Positions 1-8,415 of a stretch of DNA of 64,000 bases are shown one piece after another. The DNA comes from Bacteroidota bacterium (GTDB taxonomy: Bacteria > Bacteroidota > Ignavibacteria > Ignavibacteriales > Melioribacteraceae): assembly GCA_018818165.1 (NCBI GenBank), contig JAHISP010000006.1, forward strand, positions 1 to 64,000, in the 5' to 3' direction. The notes below the pieces were generated by a model. That model was not told where the DNA came from, made no database searches, and saw nothing but the letters and a program-made list of their open reading frames with translations. Made by a program: the position numbers and the translations under genes. Position 1 is the first letter of the stretch, and each line of letters opens with the position of its first letter.

Positions 1-1
1 T

Positions 2-142
2 GCAGAATTGGTAAATAGAGAAATGAATGCTGGTATTCAAAGCATAAATTTTGATGCAACCAATTTCAGCTCTGGAATATATTTCTACAGAATTTCAGCT
101 GGTAACTTTATTGAAACTAAAAAAATGGTTTTGATGAAATAG
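2..142 (+). CDS. C-terminal end of a T9SS-sorted secreted protein (partial)
   Basis: An open frame enters from the left edge and stops at TAG 140-142, giving the last 46 residues of a protein. It has the late part of the T9SS C-terminal sorting domain: the SSGIYFYRISAG strand pair and the final KKMVLMK, matching the tails of the genes at 234-3611 and 41073-44024. The function of the missing N-terminal part cannot be judged. A hairpin terminator follows at 178-213. Confidence 0.85.
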   Translation, partial: AELVNREMNAGIQSINFDATNFSSGIYFYRISAGNFIETKKMVLMK

Positions 143-177
143 TATCAAGATGTTAGATAAATGATATAAGAATAAAA

Positions 178-213
178 ATCGAAAAGATGTTTCGTTGGAA
201 CATCTTTTTCGAT
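178..213 (+). terminator. Hairpin terminator after the partial T9SS gene
   Basis: Arms ATCGAAAAGATGTT and AACATCTTTTTCGAT pair with a single bulged base around a short loop (CGTTGG region). It lies between the stop at 142 and the next start at 234. The run of T is inside the 3' arm and not after it, so termination efficiency is uncertain. Confidence 0.6.
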
Positions 214-233
214 AAATAAAAATGGAAATAACA

Positions 234-3200
234 ATGAAAAACAAATTACAATTATTAAGTACAATTCTATTGATAGGGTTGCTTTTTAACACAAGTATTT
301 TTGGACAAGTTAATATGCAAAAGCCAAGGGGAGAAGGAACAAGTTCTTGGCCATATGAAATTTACACAATTGAAAATCTTTCATGGTTAGCTCAAAACGG
401 AGATGAGTGGGATAAATACTTTATTCAAACTGCTGATATTAATGCTTCTATAACGCAATATTGGGATGATGCAAATGGAACTATCCTAACTGGAGATTTA
501 TATGATGACGCTGATGATGGAACATCTGCAGGAAATAATGAAGGCTTTCCTCCAATAGGCGATTATTTATTAGAATTTAAGGGTCATTATAATGGTAATG
601 GGCATGTAATAATGAATCTAAAAATAAATCGTTCATCTGATGATCATGTTGGATTTTTTGGATATACAGATGGTGCTGAAATTTCTAATGTTGGTGTAAT
701 TAACATAAATAATATTGGAAACAGGATAGTTGGGGGTTTAGTCGGGTTTAACCATTCTTCTACAATAAGTAATTCCTTTAGTACTGGAAATGTTAGTGGA
801 GATGATTATGTCGGTGGATTAGTTGGATACAATAACACTTCTTCTTTTATTAGTAATTGTTATAGTACAGCCTCGGCTACAGCGAGCAATGGAAGAGCTG
901 GTGGTTTAGTCGGAGTTAACAACCAAATGTCAACAATAAATAATACCTATAGTTCTGGTTCTGTAAATGGAACTTCAGATGAAGGGGGTTTGGTTGGGTC
1001 AAATGCTTCAACTATATCAAATTCATTTTGGGATACGCAGACTTCAGGGCAATCAACTAGTGCTGGAGGAACAGGAAAAACGACTTTACAAATGAAAGAT
1101 ACATATATGTACATAAATGCCGGGTGGGATTTTGTTGGAGAAATTACAAATGGAACTTCTAATTATTGGGATGACGTAAATAATGGTTACCCTATTTTAA
1201 GTTGGCAAAGTGGCGCAGATGGGACTTTGGGACCATTTTATTCAGGAGGAAGTGGCACAAGTGGAGACCCATATTTAATTAGTACAACAGCAGATTTGGT
1301 TTATCTTTCGCAACATTCAGTTCACTGGACATATTATTTTAAGCAAACAGCCAATTTATCTTTTAATTTAAGCGAAACGCTGGTTGATTGGAACAGTGAT
1401 GGGATTGCTGATGGAAGTGGAACTTCTGGATTTACTCCAATTGGAAACTCAACTACAAAATTTACCGGAACATATGACGGACAAGGACACGTGATAAGCA
1501 ATTTGTTTATAAACAGAGGCGCAGAAAGTAATATTGGTTTATTTGGTTCTATTTGGAGTGGAGATATTTTAAATGTTGGTGCTGAAAATGTTGAGTTTAC
1601 TGGCACGAATAATGTCGGAGGTTTAGTTGGAACTTCTGCATTTTCATCCACAATAAATAGTTGTTATAGTACCGGAACAGTTGAGGGAAGTGCCTCTTAT
1701 GTAGGTGGTTTGGTTGGAACAAATGCTTCTTCTACAATTAGAAACTGTTATAGTAGAGTGTCAGTAACAGGAAATTCAAATGTAGGTGGTCTTATAGGTT
1801 TCCAAGAATACCATACTCTACAAAATAGTTATAGTACAGGCAATGTTACAGGTAACTCTTATTCTGGAGGTTTAGTAGGTTATGAGGATGCAGGTTCAAC
1901 AACAAATTCATTCTGGGATACTGAAACTTCAGGAAAAACAATTAGTGCTAGTGGAACTGGAAAAACAACAGCAAATATGAAATATTACAAAACATTTACC
2001 GATGCTGGTTGGGATTTTGTAACAGAAGGTGTGAATGGAAATAATGATTATTGGGATGCAGATCAAGAAGAAACTGTAAATGACGGTTATATGATTTTAT
2101 CTTGGGAAGATGGTGCCGATGATGTTTATCGAAAATATTTAACAGGAAATGGAACTGAATCTAATCCATATCAAATTTCATCACCGGATGATTTACTTTA
2201 TCTTTCTCTCCACAGTAACGATTGGGATAAACATTTTGCCCAAGTATCACATATAACTTTTGATGCAGACCCAAATAACGTTGATTGGGACTTGGATGAA
2301 GATCCTGAAGATTTAGATGATTATGTAGGTTTTAAACCAATTGGAAATGCAACAACTCCATTTACTGGTGTTTACGATGGATATGCTCATTACATTGCAA
2401 ATTTGTTTATTAATCGTGCTATAGAGGATTTTGTTGGCTTTTTTGGTTATACAAATGGTGCAACAATTGAAAAACTTGGGTTGCACAATGTTAATATTTA
2501 TGGTTCTAGATATATTGGGGCATTAGTCGGAAGAGCTTTAAGTTCATCAATTAGTGAATCTTACAATACTGGAAGTGTTGAAAGCAATGTCGCAACTGGA
2601 GATTATATAGGAGGCTTTGTTGGTGTTAATAGTACTTCTTCAATTACTAATTGTTATAGTCGTGCTTCAGTAACAGGCGGTGACGATTATGCAGGTGGTT
2701 TGGTTGGACTAAATAATAGTTCTTCCACAATCGACAAATGCTATAGTACAGGTTTGGTTACAGGTGACCAATCTTTAGGGGGATTAGTTGGAAGTAATTC
2801 AGCAACTGTAACAAATTCATTTTGGGATACACAAACTTCAGGGCAGGCAACAAGTTCTGGCGGAACAGGAAAAACCACAACAGAAATGAAATTAAATTCA
2901 ACTTTTCTGGAAGCAGGGTGGGAATCAGATATTTGGAATATGGATGCCGTGATAAATAATGGCTACCCATATTTAGATTGGGTGATACCAGGAGGAAATC
3001 CACTTCCAGTTGAAATAACCTCCTTCACAGCAAATATGTTAGATGGAAAAGTTGAATTAAGCTGGCAAACAGCAACAGAAGTAAATAATTACGGATTTGA
3101 TGTAGAGACGTTGCGTGCAACGTCTGATGAATGGGAAACAATTGGTTTTGTAGAAGGCAGTGGAAATAGCAATTCACCTAAAAATTATACTTTTATTGAT

Positions 3201-3611
3201 GAAAATCCATTACAAGATTCAGTAGAATATAGATTAAAACAAATAGATACCGATGGTAATTATTCTTATTACTCAGAAACAGTAAAAGTAGCTGGATTTG
3301 GAACTACAGCTGTAGATGACGATACATTACCAACAGAATATAAACTATCACAAAATTATCCAAATCCATTTAATCCAAGTACGACAATAAGTTATTCGAT
3401 ACCAACAAATGTGAAAAGTGAAATGTCAAATGTGAAACTTATTGTGTTTGATGTACTTGGAAAAGAAGTAGCAACTTTAGTAAATGAAAACCAATCAGCT
3501 GGTCATTATAAAGTTGAATTTAATGCAAGTAATTTATCATCAGGCGTTTACTTTTATCGATTGGAATCTGGTAATTTCAAACAAAATAAAAAATTAATGC
3601 TTATTAAATAA
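234..3611 (+). CDS. Secreted GLUG-repeat protein with T9SS sorting domain
   Basis: A large exported surface or extracellular protein of about 1125 residues; substrate or partner unknown. ATG 234 is preferred over ATG 222 because it directly begins a signal peptide (MKNKLQLLSTILLIGLLF) and has GGAA 6 nt upstream. The body is three repeats of about 310 residues. Each opens with a 'DPYxIxxxxDLxYLSxH' type segment, continues with GLUG motifs (GGLVGxN, often followed by SxIxNCYSTGxV), and closes with FWDTxTSGxxxSxGGTGKTT and a 'GYPxLxW' segment. After PLPVEITSFTA comes a fibronectin-like linker, then the T9SS tail with NYPNPFNPSTTISYSIP and a terminal KKLMLIK. GLUG modules occur in bacterial adhesins and IgA-peptidase-like surface proteins, so an adhesive role is possible but inferred. 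Confidence 0.9.
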   Translation: MKNKLQLLSTILLIGLLFNTSIFGQVNMQKPRGEGTSSWPYEIYTIENLSWLAQNGDEWDKYFIQTADINASITQYWDDANGTILTGDLYDDADDGTSAGNNEGFPPIGDYLLEFKGHYNGNGHVIMNLKINRSSDDHVGFFGYTDGAEISNVGVININNIGNRIVGGLVGFNHSSTISNSFSTGNVSGDDYVGGLVGYNNTSSFISNCYSTASATASNGRAGGLVGVNNQMSTINNTYSSGSVNGTSDEGGLVGSNASTISNSFWDTQTSGQSTSAGGTGKTTLQMKDTYMYINAGWDFVGEITNGTSNYWDDVNNGYPILSWQSGADGTLGPFYSGGSGTSGDPYLISTTADLVYLSQHSVHWTYYFKQTANLSFNLSETLVDWNSDGIADGSGTSGFTPIGNSTTKFTGTYDGQGHVISNLFINRGAESNIGLFGSIWSGDILNVGAENVEFTGTNNVGGLVGTSAFSSTINSCYSTGTVEGSASYVGGLVGTNASSTIRNCYSRVSVTGNSNVGGLIGFQEYHTLQNSYSTGNVTGNSYSGGLVGYEDAGSTTNSFWDTETSGKTISASGTGKTTANMKYYKTFTDAGWDFVTEGVNGNNDYWDADQEETVNDGYMILSWEDGADDVYRKYLTGNGTESNPYQISSPDDLLYLSLHSNDWDKHFAQVSHITFDADPNNVDWDLDEDPEDLDDYVGFKPIGNATTPFTGVYDGYAHYIANLFINRAIEDFVGFFGYTNGATIEKLGLHNVNIYGSRYIGALVGRALSSSISESYNTGSVESNVATGDYIGGFVGVNSTSSITNCYSRASVTGGDDYAGGLVGLNNSSSTIDKCYSTGLVTGDQSLGGLVGSNSATVTNSFWDTQTSGQATSSGGTGKTTTEMKLNSTFLEAGWESDIWNMDAVINNGYPYLDWVIPGGNPLPVEITSFTANMLDGKVELSWQTATEVNNYGFDVETLRATSDEWETIGFVEGSGNSNSPKNYTFIDENPLQDSVEYRLKQIDTDGNYSYYSETVKVAGFGTTAVDDDTLPTEYKLSQNYPNPFNPSTTISYSIPTNVKSEMSNVKLIVFDVLGKEVATLVNENQSAGHYKVEFNASNLSSGVYFYRLESGNFKQNKKLMLIK

Positions 3612-3621
3612 GGAAAATAAA

Positions 3622-3801
3622 ATGTTTGAATCGTGGAATGGATGGTCTCCCAAAGATGGAGATTACGAAGCAAAATATGATACGCCAAAGCAAAGTACAT
3701 TACTTCTAGTAATTAGCTCAAAAGTTGTAGTAAATACAACTTATGCTGTATTAAGTTTATCTGTTTTCGCAATAATTTTAAATTTAATAATGAAAGTATA
3801 A
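3622..3801 (+). CDS. Small hypothetical membrane protein, 59 aa
   Basis: ATG 3622 lies 10 nt after the stop of the GLUG protein with AGGAAAATAA just upstream as a ribosome binding site. The 59-residue product has a polar, aromatic N-terminus (MFESWNGWSPKDGDYEAKYD) and a hydrophobic C-terminal half ending VFAIILNLIMKV, suggesting one membrane-spanning or membrane-associated helix. Tight spacing implies co-transcription with the upstream gene, and a hairpin terminator follows at 3840-3880. I do not recognise a family. A chance ORF is possible, but the good ribosome binding site and terminator placement favour a real gene. Confidence 0.5.
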   Translation: MFESWNGWSPKDGDYEAKYDTPKQSTLLLVISSKVVVNTTYAVLSLSVFAIILNLIMKV

Positions 3802-3839
3802 ACAAAATTAAGATTAGTAATACAGAGAATTAAGGGTGT

Positions 3840-3880
3840 AAAGACGACTCAAATTATTGGTTTTAAGGGGAGTTGTCTTT
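3840..3880 (+). terminator. Hairpin terminator after the small ORF
   Basis: Arms AAAGACGACTC and GAGTTGTCTTT (one G-T pair) around an A/T-rich loop, 39 nt after the stop at 3801. Closes the GLUG-protein/small-ORF unit. Confidence 0.65.
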
Positions 3881-4319
3881 GCAATATTATTTAGTGAAGA
3901 TTTTGTAGAAAAAAATGAGAATTGAAATTAGACGAAAAATATGTGACAATAAGTTTTTGAAACAGAACGTTAAAATGAAGGTAAAATAAAATCCCTCATT
4001 TTTTAGATAGAGAATAAATTGTGAACAAAACAAGATATGTAAAAAGAGTACTTCGATGATTTTGATTTTTTGTAAATGTTAAACATGGATAATGCAATAG
4101 GATTAAAATAGAAATTTTAAGAAAAGAGTAATCAATATAGAAGCAAACTTGCCCAACTTACTTGGTTTTAGTGTTTGTAATAAAATATTTACTGAGTGTA
4201 GTTGAAGTAAGGTGGAATGAAGAAACGTATAAACAACTTTAACATAGTGATAATTTTGTAAGAGCGAGTTAGCCGAATATACATTATTGCTTTTTATTTA
4301 TTCATATTTTGGATTAAAA
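3881..4319. other. AT-rich intergenic stretch with no recognisable gene
   Basis: About 440 bases with stops in all frames. I see no tRNA, repeat or clear promoter. The frame of the downstream sugar transferase opens only at 4318, after a TAA at 4315. Confidence 0.6.
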
Positions 4320-4419
4320 GAATTTAATTATAAAACAACAATTTAAATATTACCCACTTTTTAAAAGACTTTTTGACCTAATATTAGCATTAACTCTCAT
4401 AATCCTTATTCTTCCTATT

Positions 4420-5016
4420 ATGATATTAGTAGCAGTGCTGATTTTTATTAAGTCAAAAGAGTTTCCAATATTTATTCAAGAAAGAGGAATTACATTAAAT
4501 AATTTTCGTTACAAGATTATAAAATTTAAAACGATCAAAGAGAGAAAATCTGTAGGAATCGAAGATAGATTGAATAATAATATTTTCTACAAACCAGAAC
4601 TTACATCAGAATTAACAAAATTTAGTAATTGGTTACGTACAACAGGCATAGATGAACTTCCTCAACTGCTAAATGTTGTAATTGGTAATATGAGCTTAAT
4701 TGGTCCAAGACCATTAATGCTAAGTGATTTAGAAATAATGAAGAGAGAATACCCAGGGTTTTACAAAAAAAGGGGAACATTTAATAGCATTCCAGGAATA
4801 TCTGGTTTATGGCAGATTTATGGGGAACGAAGAAAAGGAATGGAGAATTTAATTAAACTTGAGGAAGATTATAAAAGGAATGCGTCATTGTTATTTGACC
4901 TAAAATTAATGATAAAAACAATTCCAATTATAATTTTCGCAAATCACTCGGATTCAATATCGAGCAATAGAGAAATTATTAATACACAACAAATTAAAAT
5001 AACTGATCTTAATTAG
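4420..5016 (+). CDS. Sugar transferase (undecaprenyl-phosphate sugar phosphotransferase type), start unresolved
   Basis: Bacterial sugar transferase family (Bac_transf): moves a sugar phosphate to a lipid carrier in capsule, exopolysaccharide or O-antigen initiation. The core is LRTTGIDELPQLLNVV followed by NMSLIGPRP, then PGISGLWQ. ATG 4420 is the first canonical start, but in the same open frame, from about 4348, lies the conserved N-terminal segment YPLFKRLFDLILALTLI, which holds the family's K-R-x-x-D motif and the membrane helix. The frame is open back to 4318 with no ATG, GTG or TTG; only ATT 4327, ATA 4330 and similar codons are available. Either a rare start codon is used or the 5' end is damaged. 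No other polysaccharide genes lie next to it, which is unusual for this family. Confidence 0.85.
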   Translation: MILVAVLIFIKSKEFPIFIQERGITLNNFRYKIIKFKTIKERKSVGIEDRLNNNIFYKPELTSELTKFSNWLRTTGIDELPQLLNVVIGNMSLIGPRPLMLSDLEIMKREYPGFYKKRGTFNSIPGISGLWQIYGERRKGMENLIKLEEDYKRNASLLFDLKLMIKTIPIIIFANHSDSISSNREIINTQQIKITDLN

Positions 5017-5672
5017 CTAAGAAACAATGAAAAACAAATTTTAATTATTTGTTGCTATCCCAGTGTTCGGATTATTTTTGTATCAAATACATTTAGAAAA
5101 ACAAATGCTTAACCATTCATCACGGCAAAAAGGGCAATCTAAAATGCTTATAAAAATGCAACACATGAACACTTCTAATGGATGGCGAAGATTCAACCAC
5201 TAAAGGCGGCAGTTTTAGAATTATATAGAAAAACATGTAGTGGCGAATTGAAATTTAATAGTTTTGTAGGTCTGTTATTAAGTTTTGAGTTAACCTCAAT
5301 AATATACTGGTAATTAAGTACCCAAAGTATACGAAAATTAAAAGTCGGGATATTATAAAGTAGACTTAATTGCAATCAATCAATCAATCAATCAAACAGA
5401 ATTTACTTTTGTCCAATTTAAGTTGATGGATTTACACAAATTAAAAAGATGAATTTAATTAAGTAAAATATTTTCGCAACCCAGTGTTCAGAATACTTAT
5501 AAAATAAAGACCAATAATAATAAAATCTCATAGGCTTCGAAAATTGTAGAGTTTTGTTCTTTTAGTTCCTATATAAACATGAATTACCGTAATATATTAT
5601 TTGGATAGTATCAAACAAATAATTACTTTCTATTTCAAAAAATGAATAATAATAAGGTATTAACGAATAATT
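5017..5672. other. Long AT-rich intergenic region with a CAAT microsatellite
   Basis: About 650 bases without a convincing gene. A 43-codon ORF (5182-5313, MAKIQPLKAAVLELYRK...) has plausible codon use but no clear ribosome binding site, so it may be a gene remnant. The decamer CCCAGTGTTC occurs twice, near 5056 and 5481, in otherwise different surroundings. I find no tRNA and no strong promoter for the downstream arginine deiminase. Confidence 0.5.
5373..5395. repeat. (CAAT)5 tandem microsatellite
   Basis: Five perfect CAAT units followed by CAA in noncoding sequence. Tetranucleotide tracts can vary in length by slippage; no gene start lies close enough to suggest phase variation. Confidence 0.8.
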
Positions 5673-6923
5673 ATGGCTGTAAATGTAACATCCGAAATAG
5701 GAAAAGTTGAAGGAGTAATAGTTCATACTCCAGGTAGTGAAGTTGAAAACATGACTCCACAAAATGCTGAGCGAGCTTTATATAGTGATATTCTCAATTT
5801 ATCTGTAGCAGGAAGGGAATATTCTTCATTTAAAAATATTTTAACCAAATTCACAAAAGTTTATGAGGTTACTGAACTTCTATCTGAAATTGCTAAAAAC
5901 GAAGAAGCAAAAACAAGTATAATTAACAATATTTGCAAAAATGAAAATATCTTAGATTTAAAAACTCAGTTATTGGAATTGTCTTCAGAAAAATTAGCAA
6001 AAGTTTTAATTGAAGGACTTCCGCTTGTGCAAGATAATCTAACAAAATATCTTAGTGAGGAAAGATATTCTCTTCAACCACTTCACAATTTCTTTTTTAC
6101 TCGTGATGCTTCAATGACAATTCGAAAAAAAGTTTTAATTGCCATGATGAGCAGTAAAGTACGAGAGCGTGAATCAATAATTATGGAAGCTATTTTTAAT
6201 TATCATCCAGAACTTAAGACAGAAACGGTTAATCCACTAAGAAGCAAATTTTACAATGATAAAATTACTATCGAGGGCGGTGATGTTTTAGTACCAAGAG
6301 AAGATATTTTATTAATTGGTGTTGGCGCAAGAACCACATCACAAGGTGTTGATTTTATACTTGAGCGAATTAAGGAACAAGGCGAACGACGCCATATTAT
6401 TATTCAAGAGCTTCCACTTAAACCAGAATCATTTATTCACCTCGATATGGTATTTACTTTTCTTGACCAAGATCAATGTATGATTTATGAGCCAGTAATT
6501 AAAAATCGTCATGATTTTCACACTATTCATATTACGGTTGATAATGGCAAAGTGGAATCAATTACTGAGCAAAGAGATATTTTGGAAGCACTTGGTAAAC
6601 TTGGCATGGAGTTAAATCCAGTATATTGTGGTGGGCATGGCGATATTTGGACTCAAGAACGCGAGCAATGGCACAGCGGTGCAAATCTTTTTGCTCTAGC
6701 TCCGGGACAAGTAATTGGATATGGCAGAAATGAAAGAACTATTGCCGAATTAAATAATAATGGTTACGATGTTCTAAATTCTGAGGATATTTTTGATGGA
6801 AAAATATTGCTGGACGATTACAAAAAATTTGTAATTACTCTTCCTGGTTCCGAACTAGCAAGAGGCGGCGGCGGTTGTCGTTGTATGACAATGCCTGTTA
6901 ATAGACAAGAAGTTGATTGGTAG
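5673..6923 (+). CDS. arcA: Arginine deiminase
   Basis: Hydrolyses L-arginine to L-citrulline and ammonia. At 416 residues it is the usual length. Family motifs: FFTRDASMTI about residue 148, EGGDVLVPRED about 205, HLDMVFTF with the catalytic His, GGHGDIWTQEREQW about 325, and the C-terminal catalytic Cys in GGGGCRCMTMP. The usual partners for ATP-yielding arginine catabolism (ornithine carbamoyltransferase, carbamate kinase, arginine/ornithine antiporter) are not adjacent. So either they lie elsewhere or the enzyme serves nitrogen release or acid resistance. The ribosome binding site is weak (AAGG about 16 nt upstream of ATG 5673), but no better start is visible. Confidence 0.93.
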   Translation: MAVNVTSEIGKVEGVIVHTPGSEVENMTPQNAERALYSDILNLSVAGREYSSFKNILTKFTKVYEVTELLSEIAKNEEAKTSIINNICKNENILDLKTQLLELSSEKLAKVLIEGLPLVQDNLTKYLSEERYSLQPLHNFFFTRDASMTIRKKVLIAMMSSKVRERESIIMEAIFNYHPELKTETVNPLRSKFYNDKITIEGGDVLVPREDILLIGVGARTTSQGVDFILERIKEQGERRHIIIQELPLKPESFIHLDMVFTFLDQDQCMIYEPVIKNRHDFHTIHITVDNGKVESITEQRDILEALGKLGMELNPVYCGGHGDIWTQEREQWHSGANLFALAPGQVIGYGRNERTIAELNNNGYDVLNSEDIFDGKILLDDYKKFVITLPGSELARGGGGCRCMTMPVNRQEVDW

Positions 6924-6996
6924 TTTGTTGAAAAAATGAAATATTTTTATGTAAGACACTACAGTTAAATTCTTTAATTTGGTTGAAAAAATATGA

Positions 6997-7056
6997 CAGT
7001 TCACTTTCGTGAACTGATTATAATCAAAAATCATTAAGGCTTTAGCCTCATTTAGA
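6997..7056. repeat. REP-like hairpin pair, copy 1 (downstream side of RAYT gene)
   Basis: Two palindromes in tandem: CAGTTCACTTTCGTGAACTG (6997-7016; 8-bp arms, 4-nt loop) and AAGGCTTTAGCCTC (about 7036-7049; arms GGC/GCC). The same pair in the same order and orientation occurs at 7776-7837, so the transposase gene and the other REP-like units lie between direct copies. The second hairpin overlaps the stop codon of the transposase. Confidence 0.8.
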
Positions 7057-7491
7057 ATCATCAATAAGCTTCCATCCATATTTAATCATAAACTCTTCAA
7101 TCTCTTCTGAAAATGACTTAGTTTTATGATGTTCTTCCTGTTTTCTAATGTATTCTTTAATATTCTTTATATGCGATTCACTCACACTTACTGCCCAATA
7201 ATCATCTTGCCATATAAATTTTGCTTTTGTCAAGTTTTCATTATTAATCCAATTTGATGATTCTCCTTTAATGAGTTGTGCAATTTTACTTATTGATTGC
7301 TCACGATTTAGTGAAACTAAACAATGGATGTGATCTTTGTAGCCATTTATTTCTTCTAGCCAGATGTTTTTGGCTTTTGAATTTTCTTTTATATGATTGA
7401 TAACATTCTTTCGTAATTCAGATGTTATTAAAAATGGTTCTCGGTTTTTAGTTGAAAAAACTAAGTGAATCCAAATTCTTACCCAACTCAT
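7048..7491 (-). CDS. REP-associated tyrosine transposase (RAYT; IS200-like Y1 family)
   Basis: A 147-residue single-domain HUH/Y1 nuclease (Y1_Tnp). The HUH-type pair is in KDHIHCLVSL (about residue 90) and the likely catalytic Tyr in IKEYIRKQEEHH (about residue 125). The N-terminus WVRIWIHLVFSTKNREPF is characteristic of this group. RAYTs cut single-stranded DNA at REP palindromes and are usually domesticated single-copy genes, unlike true insertion sequences. Here the gene is surrounded on both sides by short palindromes (6997-7056, 7507-7653, 7776-7896), so the locus has the form of a REPtron. The frame is intact. No IS605 tnpB or transposon ends beyond the REP-like units are seen. Confidence 0.88.
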   Translation of the reverse strand: MSWVRIWIHLVFSTKNREPFLITSELRKNVINHIKENSKAKNIWLEEINGYKDHIHCLVSLNREQSISKIAQLIKGESSNWINNENLTKAKFIWQDDYWAVSVSESHIKNIKEYIRKQEEHHKTKSFSEEIEEFMIKYGWKLIDDSK

Positions 7492-7506
7492 AGCGCCTCC
7501 TAAATG

Positions 7507-7653
7507 CGGCTAAAGCCGATTTGTTATTTTCTTTATCTTAATTCGTTGGCTAAAGCCAAACGGCAATAATATGTTAAATCCATCCAATTGTAGCTTAAAG
7601 CTAACGGCAATAATTTTTCAAAAGCTTTTTTTTGCTAATGCCAACGGTAATAT
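7507..7653. repeat. Cluster of REP-like palindromes upstream of RAYT gene
   Basis: Four related units: CGGCTAAAGCCG (7507-7518); TTGGCTAAAGCCAAACGGCA plus ATAAT (7546-7570); TAGCTTAAAGCTAACGGCAA plus TAAT (7591-7614); a decayed TTGCTAATGCCAACGGTAAT plus ATT (7631-7653). The common form is a palindrome built on nGCTAAAGCn followed by a fixed tail AACGG(C/T)AATAAT. Stems vary with compensating changes (GGC/GCC, AGC/GCT), indicating selection on the hairpin and not just on the sequence. Confidence 0.75.
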
Positions 7654-7775
7654 TGTTTCAAAGCATTCTTATTCTGCTTAATCAAAACCATATTATTAAA
7701 ATTATCTTTTTCAAACTGTGTAAATTAATATACAATTATTTCAGAATAATAATTTTGTCACTTTTTGTTTTATTG

Positions 7776-7896
7776 CAGTTCACTTTAGTGAACTGATTGA
7801 TAGAATAAAAAAGAAAAAGGCTTTAGCCTCATTTAGCTTTTCAGAGGCATTAACAATTAATTTGAAATTTGACTAAAGTCAAACGGTAGTAATATT
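7776..7896. repeat. REP-like hairpin pair, copy 2, plus tailed palindrome
   Basis: CAGTTCACTTTAGTGAACTG (7776-7795) and AAAGGCTTTAGCCTCATTTA (7817-7836) repeat the pair at 6997-7056. They are followed by a tailed unit TTGACTAAAGTCAAACGGTA plus GTAATATT (7869-7896), in which the stem again changed with compensation (GAC/GTC). A further degenerate unit lies about 7914-7936. Confidence 0.75.
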
Positions 7897-8011
7897 ATTA
7901 AGCAAAAATAAAACTTTGGCAAAGCACAGCAATATTATACCAAGCTTATTATTATTTTGCCAAGAGTAATGCAATTGTAATTTAAAAAAATCATTTTAAC
8001 GTAAATCGTGA

Positions 8012-8212
8012 ATCGGAGGTAGTGAGTGTATAGTTGTTTACGATATTCTTGGACGTGAAGTTGCAACGCTAGTAAACCATGAGCATAATTCGGGTAATTA
8101 TGAAGTAACATTTGATGCGTATAAATTTACTAGTGGAGTTTTCTTTTATAAGTTAACTGCTGGTGATTTTATTGATGCAAAGAAAAATAACTTTGTTAAA
8201 GAAAATAAATAA
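8012..8212 (+). pseudogene. Remnant of a T9SS sorting domain gene
   Basis: An open stretch without a start codon encodes IVVYDILGREVATLVN, then GNYEVTFDAYKFTSGVFFYK and LTAGDFIDAKK, the C-terminal half of a T9SS sorting domain, and ends at TAA 8210-8212. A stop at 8009 precedes it and the NYPNPFNP part is missing, so the rest of the gene is gone. It lies directly beside the REP-like/RAYT cluster, so loss may be connected with rearrangement there. Confidence 0.75.
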
Positions 8213-8247
8213 GTTTTAGAGTCAAGAGTAGATAAATTAATTAAGAG

Positions 8248-8320
8248 AGCGAGCGACGGGATTCGAACCCGCGACATTCAGCTTGGGAAGCTGACACTCT
8301 ACCAACTGAGTTACGCTCGC
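8248..8320 (-). tRNA. tRNA-Gly (anticodon CCC)
   Basis: Read on the minus strand: acceptor GCGAGCG/CGCTCGC, D arm ACTC-AGTTGGTA-GAGT, anticodon arm TCAGC-TTCCCAA-GCTGA, T arm GCGGG-TTCGAAT-CCCGT. The seven-base anticodon loop places CCC at 34-36, decoding GGG glycine codons. All stems pair (with one terminal T-arm wobble). No CCA is encoded in the genome. Confidence 0.92.
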
Positions 8321-8415
8321 AAAATGATAATGCATAAATAAAACAAATGTAAAATTAAACCAAATTAGTAAAATTAAATATTAGTTAAAAAAGTAAATCT
8401 TTCATTCAAAATATT

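Noticed and set aside
1334-1651. 105-codon minus-strand ORF inside the GLUG gene
   Set aside because: Antisense to repetitive coding sequence; Pro/Ser-rich translation typical of an antisense shadow.
5182-5313. 43-codon ORF as a gene
   Set aside because: Too short, no ribosome binding site and no family match; noted only in the description of the intergenic region.
5673-6923. Complete arginine deiminase (ADI) fermentation operon
   Set aside because: Only the deiminase is present; flanking sequence has no carbamoyltransferase, carbamate kinase or antiporter.
7048-7491. RAYT gene as an active IS200/IS605 insertion sequence
   Set aside because: No tnpB, no IS200-type ends; flanking palindromes and the short N-terminus fit a RAYT instead.
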